A DNA stretch of 64,000 nucleotides. It comes from Flaccisagitta enflata. Taxonomy: Eukaryota > Chaetognatha > Sagittoidea > Aphragmophora. Location: positions 22,754,001 to 22,818,000 of the forward strand of contig OZ231126.1 in assembly GCA_965153355.1 (NCBI GenBank). Direction: 5' to 3'. Shown here piece after piece: positions 37,224 to 47,456 of the stretch; the first letter of the stretch is position 1, and every line of letters begins with the position of its first letter. The notes beneath the pieces are model-generated. The model did no database searches, was not told where the DNA came from, and saw only the letters and a list, made by a program, of their open reading frames with translations. A program made the translations under genes and the position numbers.

Positions 37224-40200
37224 ACCGTCTGCGTGTTTTCGGTCTGTAGGGCTTCATGAAAAGGGCGAGTCCCCTGCGACCTATGAAGTTGGGTCTTAAA
37301 ATGTGCGTACTACCTTGGGGAACACTAATTCAGGGTTGTTATACCCAGTTTCAGGTGCTAATTCGAATGTCTCAAAAAAAAGTGCCCAAAATGGCCAAAA
37401 TTAGCTATTTTTGACGGTTTTTGGCCCTGAAACCTATTTTAAACATGGAGTAGAGCCATGAAATTTTGCACACATATGTATTAGACCCTAATTTAGTTGT
37501 GTGGAAAAAATTTTGAACCTCGGAAAATTTTTAGGTACCTAAATTTGAAAAAAACGTGTTTTTTGCGAATTTTGAAAAGAAAAAAAAATTCGTTACCCCC
37601 CAAAAAATTCACCAATTTGGACAAAATTTTTACTGGAGATACTTCACATTATGAAGTACCTCCATGCAAAATTTCATCAAAATCGGAGCACTTTAAGTAC
37701 CCAAAATTGTCTTCGAAAACCAAAAAATGGAAAAAAATGGCTTCGAAAATCGTCTTTTGGCCTGAGACATTGCCATGTTATGGCAGGGACGTATGAACCA
37801 AGGGCCAAAATTTCTTTTAATGACTGTTGTTGATGCCCAAAAAAAATTTCGTGACCCTGAGAGCATTTTTTGGGTGTCAATTAACACTTTTTTGGAGACC
37901 GTCAGACCCAAAATCGTGAAATTCGACGATTTTTGGCCTTTTTTCAAGTTAAAACCTAAAAAGAAGTCGAAATATGGGCCAACAAATTTGCATGGACATA
38001 TGGTAGACCTTAATAAAGCTTCATGAAAAAAAAAATTTTGTAAAAAAAATTTCTAGATACCTAAATTAGGAAAAATATGTGTTTTTCGCGATTTTTTTAA
38101 TGAAAACAAATGTCGTTACCCCCCTTAAACGTCACCGATTTGGACAAAATTTTTACTGAAGATACGTCACATTATGAGGTACCTTCATACAAAATTTCAT
38201 CAAAATCGGAGCTTTTTAAGTACCCAAATTTGTCTTCGAAAACCAAAAAATGGCAAAAAATGGCTTCGAAAATTGTCTTTTTGCCTGAGACATTGCCATG
38301 TTATGGCAGGGACGTATGAACCGAGGGCCAAAATTCCTGTTAGTGACTGTTGTTGATGCCCAAAAAAAATTTCGTGACCCTGAGAGCATTTTTTGGGTGT
38401 CAAATAACACTTTTTTGCAGACCGTCAGACCCAAAATCGCGAAATTTGACGATTTTTGGCCTTTTTTCAAGTTAAAACCTAAAAAGAAGTTGAAATATGG
38501 GCCAACAATTTTGCATGGACATATAGTAGACCTTCATAAAGCTTCATGAAAAAAAAATTTTTTGTAAAAAAAATTCCTAGATACCTAAATTAGGAAAAAA
38601 ATGTGTTTTTCGCGATTTTTTTAATGAAAAAAAATGTGGTTACCCCCTTAAAGTTCACCGATTTGCACAAAATTTTTACTGAACATACGTCTTATTATAA
38701 AGTATCTCCATGCAAAATTTCATAAAAATCGGAGCACTTTAAATACCCAAAATTGCCTTTGAAAATCAAAAAATGGCAAAAAATGACTTCGAAAATCGTC
38801 TTTTTGCCTGAGACATTGCCATGTTATAGCAGGGATGTATGGACCAAGGGCCAAAATTCCTTCTAGGGACTGTTGTTTATGCCCAAAAACAATTTCATGA
38901 CCCTGAGAGCATTGTTTGGGTGTCAATTAACACTTTTTTGTAGACCGTCAGACCCAAAATCTTGAAATTTTACAATTTTTGGCCTTTTTTCAAGTAAAAA
39001 CCTAGAAAGAAGTTGAAATATGGGCCAACAATTTTGCATGGACATATAGTAGAAAAAAATTGAAATATAGCCTGAAATTTCCACCCCCCCCCCTAAAAAA
39101 ATTTCATCTGCTCGCTTGGTAGTCAGTGATATAATAAAACATATTTTTGCATATGTTAGATATCAAAGACCAGTGCCAGGGCCCACCACGTGGAGGTGGA
39201 GCAGGAAAAGGCCCCATCGGACAAACGGACAAATAGACGAACAGACAATAACTAACAGGAGATTCTCTGATACGTGTGATCAGTAAACTTCACCAACTTC
39301 TTCATCTCTACTTGCTCCACTCTCTTCCTCATCCTCTTCCATCTCTTCCTTGTAATCACTTTCATCTGCTCGCTTGGTAGTCAGTGATATAGTAAAATAT
39401 ATTTTTTATATGTTAAATATCAAAGACCAGAGCCAGGGCCCACCACGTGGAGGTGGAGCAGGAAAAGGCCCCATCGGACAAACGGACAAACAGACAAACA
39501 GACAATTACCAACAGGAGACTCTCTGATGCGCGTGATCAGTAAACTTCATCAACTTCCTCATTTCCACTTGCTCCACTCTCGTCCTCCTCCTCTTCCATC
39601 CTCGGAATCAATTTCCTCAACTGATTTTTGAACTTCCTTGGCAAATGGATTCCAAATTTAGGTATCTAGAAATTTTTTTTACAAAAAAATTTTTTTTCAT
39701 GAAGCTTTATTAAAGTCTACCATATGTCCATGCAAAATTGTTGGCCCATATTTCAACTTCTTTTTAGGTTTTAACTTGAAAAAAGGCCAAAAATCGTCAA
39801 ATTTCGCGATTTTGGGTCTGACGGTCTGCAAAAAAGTGTTATTTGACACCCAAAAAATGCTCTCAGGGTCACGAAATGTTTTTTTTGCATCAACAACAGT
39901 CACTAACAGGAATTTTGGCCCTTGGTTCATACGTCCCTGCCATAACATGGCAATGTCTCAGGCCAAAAGACAATTTTCGAAGCCATTTTTTGCCATTTTT
40001 TTGGTTTTCGAAGCAATTTTGGGTACTTAAAAAGCTCCGATTTTGATGAAATTTTGCATGAAGGTACCTCATAATGTGACGTATTGTCAGTAAAAATTTT
40101 GTCCAAATCGGTGACGTTTAAGGGGGGTAACGACATTTGTTTTCATTAAAAAAATCGCGAAAAACACATTTTTTTCCTAATTTAGGTATCTAGAAATTTT

Positions 40201-41013
40201 TTTTTTTTTAAATTTTTTTTCATGAAGCTTTATCAAGGTCTACCATATGTCCATGCAAATTTGTTGGCCCATATTTCGACTTCTTTTTAGGTTTTAACTT
40301 AAAAAAAGGCCAAAAATCATCGAATTTCACGATTTTGGGTCTGACGGTCTCCAAAAAAGTGTTAATTGACACCCAAAAAATGCTCTCAGGGTCACGAAAT
40401 TTTTTTTGGGCATCAACAACAGTCACTAAAAGAAATTTTGGCCCTTGGTTCATACGTCCCTGCCATAACATGGCAATGTCTCAGGCCAAAAGACGATTTT
40501 CGAAGCCATTTTTTTCCATTTTTTTGTTTTCGAAGGCAATTTTGGGTACTTAAAGTGCTCCGATTTTGATGAAATTTTGCATGGTACTTTATAATGTGAA
40601 GTATCTCCAGTAAAAATTTTGTCCAAATCAGTGAACTGGGGGGTAACGATTTTTTTTTTCCAAAATTCATAAAAAATACATTTTAAATTTAATACCTAAA
40701 AATTCCGAGGTTCAAAATTTTTTACACACAACTAAATTAGGGTCTAATACATATGTGTGTAAAATTTCATGGCTCTACTCCATGTTTAAGATAGGTTTCA
40801 GGGCCAAAAACCGTCAAAAATAGCTAATTTTGGCCATTTTGGGCACTTTTTTTTAGACATTCGAACTAGCACCTGAAACTGGGTATAACAAACCTGGATT
40901 AGTGTTCCCCAAGGTATTACGCACATTTTAAGACCCAACTTCATGGGTCGCAGGGGACTCGCCCTTTTGACCCCCCTTTTCTTTGAGCTACAAACCAAAA
41001 ACACGCAGACGGG
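37224..41013. mobile_element. 3.8-kb giant foldback element built from about 520-bp units
   Basis: The outer ends pair (ACCGTCTGCGTGTTTT and complement) and are flanked by TA on both sides. The left arm has about 270 bp of end sequence then three direct units of about 522 bp (37510-39055). The right arm has two units in reverse (39690-40690) and the matching end sequence (40700-41013). The centre (39105-39615) is a different 256-bp direct duplication. Open frames of 60-85 codons recur in each unit on both strands, without family resemblance. Confidence 0.82.
39105..39615 (+). repeat. 256-bp direct duplication at the centre of the foldback
   Basis: Both copies start TCATCTGCTCGCTTGGTAGT and share CCAGGGCCCACCACGTGGAG and GGCCCCATCGGACAAACGGA. 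They are unrelated to the arms. Confidence 0.88.
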
Positions 41014-41057
41014 TAAATCGAATAATCTTATCTGTTACTTTAGCGATTTTCTTTACC

Positions 41058-41586
41058 CTGAGTGCATGTGCTTCCTGCATGTGCATCCTGCATGTGCTTC
41101 CTGCATGTGCATCCTGCATGTGCTTCCTGCATGTGCTTCTTGCATGTGCTTCCTGCATGTGCTTCCTGCATGTGCTTCCCGCATGCGCTTCCTGCATGTG
41201 CTTCTTGCATGCGCTTCCTGCATGTGCTTCCTGCATGTGCTTCCTGCATAAGCTTTCTGTATGTGCTTCCTGCATGTGCTCCCTGCATGTGCTTCCTGCA
41301 TGTGCTTCCTGCATGTGCTTCCTGCATGTGCTTCCTGCATGTGCTTCCTGCATGTGCTTCCTGCATGTGCTTCCTGCATGTGCTTCCTGCATGTGCTTCC
41401 TGCATGTGCTTCCTGCTTGTGCTTCCTGCTTGTGCTTCCTGCATGTGCTTCCTGCATGTGCTTCCTGCATGTACTTCCTGCATGTGCTTTCTGCATGTGC
41501 TTCCTGCATGTGCTTCTTGCATGCGCTTCCTGCATGCGCTTCCTGCATGCGCTTCCTGCATGTGCTTCCTGCATGTGCTTCCTGCA
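41058..41586 (+). repeat. 13-bp minisatellite, about 40 units
   Basis: CATGTGCTTCCTG repeated for about 520 bp with few variants (CGC for TGC; CTTGCATG). All six frames stay open because 13 is not a multiple of three and the unit carries no stop in any frame. Confidence 0.97.
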
Positions 41587-41942
41587 ATTCTGCCCCCTGT
41601 CGTTCCACAAAGCTAATCTCCCACTTGATCATGACTGGAAAACATTTGAAACTCTACGAAAACTGAATGAAAATGCCGAATTGAATGAATGTTATTTCAA
41701 GTTCAGGAATGAAGAAAGAAAAAAGTTTCTTCTGATTTCACATCCGCAACGATGGGATTTAGATTCATTCTTTCTGTTTTTCTCTCTCTCAGTCCCTCAC
41801 TGTTCTTCGAGCTCTCTTTAGCTATCTGCCCTTGTCTATCTGGATACCTCGGTTTCTCTCTCCCTGTCTCTGCTTGACCTTCCTTTTTATAGCTTTACTA
41901 AGGAGCCACGCTCTTGCATCGTTATTAAGATTATATTGTTCA
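41587..41942. other. No feature recognised
   Basis: Sequence after the minisatellite with short TC/CTG-rich patches; nothing supported. Confidence 0.4.
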
Positions 41943-42330
41943 CTTTAGTCGAGTGCTCGCGACTCTTGATACCGCTATATTTGTCGATCGGTCACCGTTT
42001 GCTTTTTAAGCGTTTTCCACTTTTTTTGGGCATGGTTGATCCTGCCCAAATGCTTGAGTTAGCAGTTTCCTCACTGCCCCTGCCCAACCACACGCGACTT
42101 CGGTTGCCGTGTATCCGGCCTTGTAGCCATGTGCTTCGCGACCAGCCAATTTTGGGTCGAGCCAATTTTGGGTCTGCTAGTACATCCCTACGTCGGTCCA
42201 CCCATAACATCTGTCCATTTTTCGTAGATTTTGCTTTTCTGCTCCTGCCATAATACTCGACTGGCCTCCCACATCGCTGCCCCTAACCACCCGCTGGTGA
42301 CCAAGGCTGCCGTTTATGCGGCCTTAAAAC
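41943..42330 (+). mobile_element. Hairpin-(GTCY)n element family A plus an adjoining relic
   Basis: The first (to 42125) has GTCGAGTGCTCGCGACT, GTCGATCGGTC, CCTGCCCAAATGCTTGAG and GTGTATCCGGCCTTGT. A second, partial copy (about 42180-42330) has CTGCTCCTGCC, CCCCTAACCACCCGC and GCCGTTTATGCGGCCTTA. Confidence 0.6.
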
Positions 42331-42475
42331 TATCTTATCAAACTTAGTCACTCTGTTTTGCACTGCCCACGCTAAGCCTAAATTCCAAGTGCAGCTAATC
42401 AGAGGATTCTTCTTAGTCTTATAGTTTTTGCGTTTTTTTTTCTTTGTTAGTTATTGTTTATTATTTCATCGAACA

Positions 42476-42480
<5 letters not shown>

Positions 42481-42567
<87 letters not shown>
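42481..42567 (+). repeat. (TC)n array
   Basis: About 43 uninterrupted TC units. Confidence 0.97.
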
Positions 42568-42571
<4 letters not shown>

Positions 42572-42699
42572 CCTTAGCTCAATTTCGCATTTTTCAGGTC
42601 TCCCACGCTCATCCGATTGAGAACTGACTCCCACCTCAGACTTGGCCAGCCTTGGTTTCCATTATAGTCTTTGTCTGGAAAATGTTTCCACGATTTGTT

Positions 42700-42885
42700 T
42701 TTTTTTTTAGTCGCGTGCACGCGACTCTACAACCCGCTTTGTCCGTCGGTCGGTCGGTCACGCTTTACTTTTTTTATGATTTTATTTCTCTGACCTCACT
42801 GCTCCTGCCCAAATGGTCTGGTGACCTCAAATATGGCCTCTGCCCACCCGCACGCGACTTCGGTAGCCGTGTATCCGGCCTTGTT
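42700..42885 (+). mobile_element. Hairpin-(GTCY)n element family A, full length
   Basis: T-run, AGTCGCGTGCACGCGACT (stem without the usual GCT loop), GTCGGTCGGTCGGTC, CTGCTCCTGCCCAAATGGTC and TATCCGGCCTTGTT. Confidence 0.82.
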
Positions 42886-43015
42886 TCTTTTTGACAGGCT
42901 CCGAGTGAAGTGACTTTGACCTTGTGACAGGTCATTTGGCGAATGGGCATTGGGTTTTACCACACAAGTTATCACCCGTCGATTGGTCGGTTGGCCCGTC
43001 GGTGGGTCCCCTTGT

Positions 43016-43455
43016 TACGTAGCGGCCCCAAAGACCTATGCTTTCACACAGGGGGATTTTATCCTTCTCCTTCTCCTCCTTCTTCGTCCTCCCCACCTCC
43101 AGGCCCATATATCAGCCTCAAGGCCCATATCCCAGCCTTGAGGCCCAAATCCCAGTCTTGAGGTCCGAATCCCAACCTTAAGGCCCAAATCCCATCTGGG
43201 GATTTGGGCTTCATGACTGGGATTTGGTTCATAAGGTTGGGATATGGACCTCGAGGCTGAGATATGGGCCTGGAGGTTGGGGGAGGGGGGAGGGGGGATG
43301 GAGGAGGAGGAGGGGGAGAAGGAGAAAATCCCTCGTGTGAAAGCATAGGTCATCGACTCCTTCAGGGCTGCTGCCCTGCTCCCCCTTCAACTTACAACCT
43401 ACTTAAGCAGGGCGCGGGTACCGCTGACCATCTAATGCTTTTGCGACTATTACTT
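43016..43455 (+). mobile_element. Foldback family F with opposed minisatellite halves
   Basis: Left arm TAGCGGCCCC, GACCTATGCTTTCACACAGG; right arm GTGAAAGCATAGGTCATCGA, GGGCTGCTGCCC; between them AGGCCCATATCCCAGCCT units switch strand at about 43195. Tail GGTACCGCTGACCATCTAAT, GCTTTTGCGACTATT. Confidence 0.8.
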
Positions 43456-43584
43456 TTTTTTTTGGGGGGGGGGCGTTTTGGAGTTTTTTTAGCTCACTGC
43501 TCCAACCCCAATGCCCTAGGGACCTTCTCTATCGATGCTGCTGCCCACCCGCGCGCTACTAGGGTAACCGTGTATCCGGCCTGA
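43456..43584 (+). mobile_element. 3' part of hairpin-(GTCY)n element family A
   Basis: CACTGCTCCAACCCCAATGC, CTGCCCACCCGCGCG and GTAACCGTGTATCCGGCCTG follow directly after the family F tail. Confidence 0.55.
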
Positions 43585-44097
43585 TGTAACTGCATCATTT
43601 CGAGCGCGCTTGAGAGCATCCGTAAGCGTGTATATGCACCGATGACTTTTTAGGCATCATTCTCATAATCACACGTCCTTCCATACTTCGTTAGCTTTAA
43701 GATTTTGACGTTTGCCACATTACCGCAATTAAAAACAACGATCTTTAAACGCTTATCCTTTCATGTGCAGTTGTGTACCATTAAGAGCAAATCTAATGCG
43801 CACCTCAAAATAACAGCTGTTAGATAGCCGGCATCTCGGCTCCGATACGTGGTTTTGACCAGGTACACCTGTTTCATTTTCAACCCAAATCTAAAGAAAC
43901 GTTTCTTCACTGATGGATAGAGAACTTTAGTCTCAATCCACTATATATGTCTGATATTGTAAGTATGTCAATCGGGCAGACGGTCGGTTGGTCACTACTC
44001 ATTCGTCATTTTGATCAACATTTCTTCATATGTCAAAAGGTATAGATTTTTGTAGAAAATCCTAGGAGTTGCACATCATAAAATGCATCACCATAAG

Positions 44098-44220
44098 CTT
44101 TCAGGAACTTTTTTTAGAATTCAAATATCTTTATTACTTTTGAAATTATGTCGTCATAGAATAATACAAACGTGAAAAACCATACTGTAGTAATCGAACA
44201 AGTATAAAACGAGTCAGTGA
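44098..44220. mobile_element. Relic arm of the 45701-46479 MITE family
   Basis: TTTGAAATTATGTCGTCAT..TACAAACGTGAAAAACCATACTGTA resembles the right arm of the MITE in intron 1 of the LDLa/SRCR gene. No matching left arm was found. Confidence 0.5.
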
Positions 44221-44376
44221 TAGCGTTAGGTACATATCAAGTTTATACGAGGGAAGTATGTTTGTATGAAATTTGTACATGTTACTTGTACTCACTGATG
44301 AAGAGAAAATTTAAAGCACGCAACCTGTTGGGCTTGTTTTTCCTCGAGCCGAGGTAGGAATGAGAGGAACAAGTGA

Positions 44377-44600
44377 CGCGGGGTCACAATATCGTCGCGG
44401 ACGGGTGGGCAGGGGCATCCAACCCCAATCCACACCCAACACCCCACCCAATACCCTTTCCCACACAGACACATAACACAAATAACTTTAAAATGCTCGT
44501 TTTCCACTTTTCGACTCGTGTTCACGGACCAACGGACCGACCAACCGACAGACGGACGGACGGACAAAGCCTTTTATAGAGTTGCGTGTCCGCAACTAAA
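44377..44600 (-). mobile_element. Hairpin-(GTCY)n element family B, full length
   Basis: GCGGACGGGTGGGCAGGGGC, CCACTTTTCGACTCGTGTTC, GACC/GACG tract, AAAGCCTTTTATAGAGTTGC and the hairpin GTTGCGTGTCCGCAACTAAAAA. Confidence 0.75.
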
Positions 44601-45458
44601 AACGCAAAATGTTGACGGCAAGCAATCATCGAAAAAGCATCGAAATTTGAAAGCGTTGAATTCAACACATGGATTAGATATTTGAAATTCAAAGGTGGAC
44701 TTCGTATCATTCAAGCATCTGTCTTCATACTCGAAGCTTTATCTTAGGCATTTATTCTTCTCTTGTATTTCAACAGTATTGAGAGACTCTTTAAGAGATG
44801 AAGTTTTGAAAGATATGTTCTCGTGTTTGGCATTGGATTTTGTAGCTGCCCATGTTGCGAAACTCTGATAATGTAATACGAGTAGAACCTTCACTTAGTC
44901 ACTGTGTTAAGTTTGCTGGGGCACAAGATAAACCAACGCACGGGACCTCGAATAAATGGAGGGACCGAGTGATGAGAACAAATGCTTGCTTAAATAATCT
45001 ATGATTTTCCCACTCCACGCGATGGGTGGACGAAAGTGCCATAAGGTGCTTTAGTGCGAAAAGTTTCAATGACTCTTACTTGTGGTTATAATATCAACTG
45101 CGTTGAACTATAAACGACCTAATTTCTAATCAAACGAGCTATAACCTTATTCGTTGATCCCTCAGTCAAATTTTAAAGTTAAAAACTTAAGATTTGACAA
45201 GGAGGATAGGAGTGACATAAGATCGTGAGTGGTGCACCTGTTGGCGAGACAATGGATTTCACGGTTTCAAGCACCATCTTCAAAACGAGCCAATTAAAGA
45301 GAAACGACTTGATCCATAACAAGTGAAGCTAAGGCAAAGGATATCAGGAGTAATTTGCATCTTGACAAAAGCTTCGGATTCATGACCTCGTAAAATTGCG
45401 ACATTCGTTTGTTTTTTTTTCTCCGTAAAACTGCAATAATATCTTTCGTCTCATAAAG
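44601..45458. other. Upstream region of the LDLa/SRCR gene, nothing recognised
   Basis: AT-rich sequence that should contain the promoter and 5'UTR of the gene at 45459. No TATA-type or other element could be singled out. Confidence 0.4.
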
Positions 45459-45552
45459 ATGAAATCATATCGGACTTGGCCATTGGTGATTTTGACTCTC
45501 TCCAGCTTTGTGGTTTCCAAGCCGGTAGATAACAATGAAGGCGTCTCTCCAA
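45459..45552 (+). CDS. Exon 1 of the LDLa/SRCR gene: signal peptide
   Basis: ATG with A at -3, then 31 codons plus one base. The hydrophobic core (WPLVILTLSSFVV) is followed by a small-residue cleavage region, a typical signal peptide. The donor is CCAA|GTAAGA at 45553, phase 1. Confidence 0.8.
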
Positions 45553-46662
45553 GTAAGAACCCTTTTCTGTCAATATACTTTCCTCTATCTTTGGCATTAA
45601 CAAAACTGATCATGTCCCATCTGGGACGTGTTCTTTGCGTGATACTAGATATTATTTAGCCTCTTTTTAACGATGCCGTACGTCGGTATATTGATTTGTA
45701 CAGTATGATTGTTTTCGTTTGTAACATTTCATGACGATATAATTCTTAAAGTAATTTAAATAATTGAATTCTGAAAAAAGTTCCTAAAAGACTATGAAAA
45801 TACATTTTATAACATATTGATCAAAGGATCTATTTAGAAAAATCTGATTCTCTTGTGAAAAATATGAACTACAGGACCAACTTGACAAGTTGTAAAATTG
45901 AAAAATTTGAGAAAATTAAACAGATGGACTGTTTACCTTTAAATTGTTCTCATTTCTAAACGGTTTGAGCTACAGATGCCAGATTGGTCTCAAATGAAAG
46001 ATAATTTGATCTAGTTTTAAGGTTTTCTGATGAGTAAGCACTGATTTGATGTTTTGAATACAATTTATTAACTATAGGCACATACTTTTGTTAAATTTCT
46101 AAAAATGATCTCATTTCTTTCATGTTTTGTATGATATGTGTTTCCAAACAGGTTTCTTTCTTTTTATTTTCTAAAACTACTTCAAATTATCTTTCATTTG
46201 AGACCAACCTGGTATTTGTAGGTCAAACCGTTTAGAAATAAGTGCGATACAAAGAAAAACAGTTTATCTCAAGACATGAAAAACAGTTCATTTTAGCCAA
46301 ATATGACTTACAACAATGGTAAGAAATCTGGATCCAAATTTTGTTAAAAAGTTTTGGGATTTTTATATTATAAAATGTATTTTCAATATCTTTCACTATC
46401 TTTTTTCAGAACATGATTATCTCTACAACTTTAAAATTTATGTCGTCATGAAATGTTACAAACGAAAACAATCATACTGTATTTGGTATTTCGGAAATCA
46501 AACCAGTGATTTTGGGCTTTGAGATTGGCATCTATCCATCTAAGAATGTATCCATCCACTCAAACTCATTTTCGATGGTGCAAAAATAATGGCGAATGTA
46601 AATCTATTCAGTTGGCTTCTTTCCCAGATTATCGTTGGTACACACACACACACACACACACA

Positions 46663-46751
<89 letters not shown>

Positions 46752-47360
46752 CATCTTGGCCATAAATATAAGCACAGCTCTAAAGCGTCATAACTTGCTC
46801 AATTTCAATCGCAGAGAGATAATTTTTTTCTTCAAAATTTGCATCTTCAAAAAATCTATCAAATGAGACCAAGCTGGTTCCTGTATCTTTATTTGTTTAG
46901 AAATGAAAGCCAAATGAATAAAACATTTGCCTTTTGCAAGTGTGGTTGGGAAAATCTTTCTTAGTTTATGGAGAATGGTGCACTGGCACACTGCGCCAAA
47001 TATACTGAAAGATTGACGAGTAAAGCTTGTCTAGGGTTAGCCCACATCAATTTGGATCTCAATCCAATTAAGAGTTCAAAGATTCAAGCGAAAGACCTGC
47101 AGAAACAGGGGAAAACAACATGCAAAGCAGGGCTGAAATGAATCCCATAAACGGTTTGAAACAACATCACTTCCAAGGACCTCCAGTCTCCATACGAGTC
47201 AATGCCAAAGTGAATGCAGGCGGTGGTGGATGCCCATCATGGTCATACTAAATATTAGATGCAGTCTGATATATTTGCTGCTCACTTCTTGTCAATAAAT
47301 CAACACATGTACCCACTGTGCTTATATTTATGGCCAAGATGGTACGCACGCACGCACGCA

Positions 47361-47456
<96 letters not shown>

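Noticed and set aside
37497-40670. Repeated 60-85-codon frames (WQGRMN.. type) as a gene family
   Set aside because: Each lies in the same place of a repeated unit on both strands, with overlapping frames; this is the foldback unit, not conserved genes.
41058-41586. CRISPR-like periodic repeat
   Set aside because: There are no spacers; it is a head-to-tail 13-bp minisatellite in a metazoan genome.
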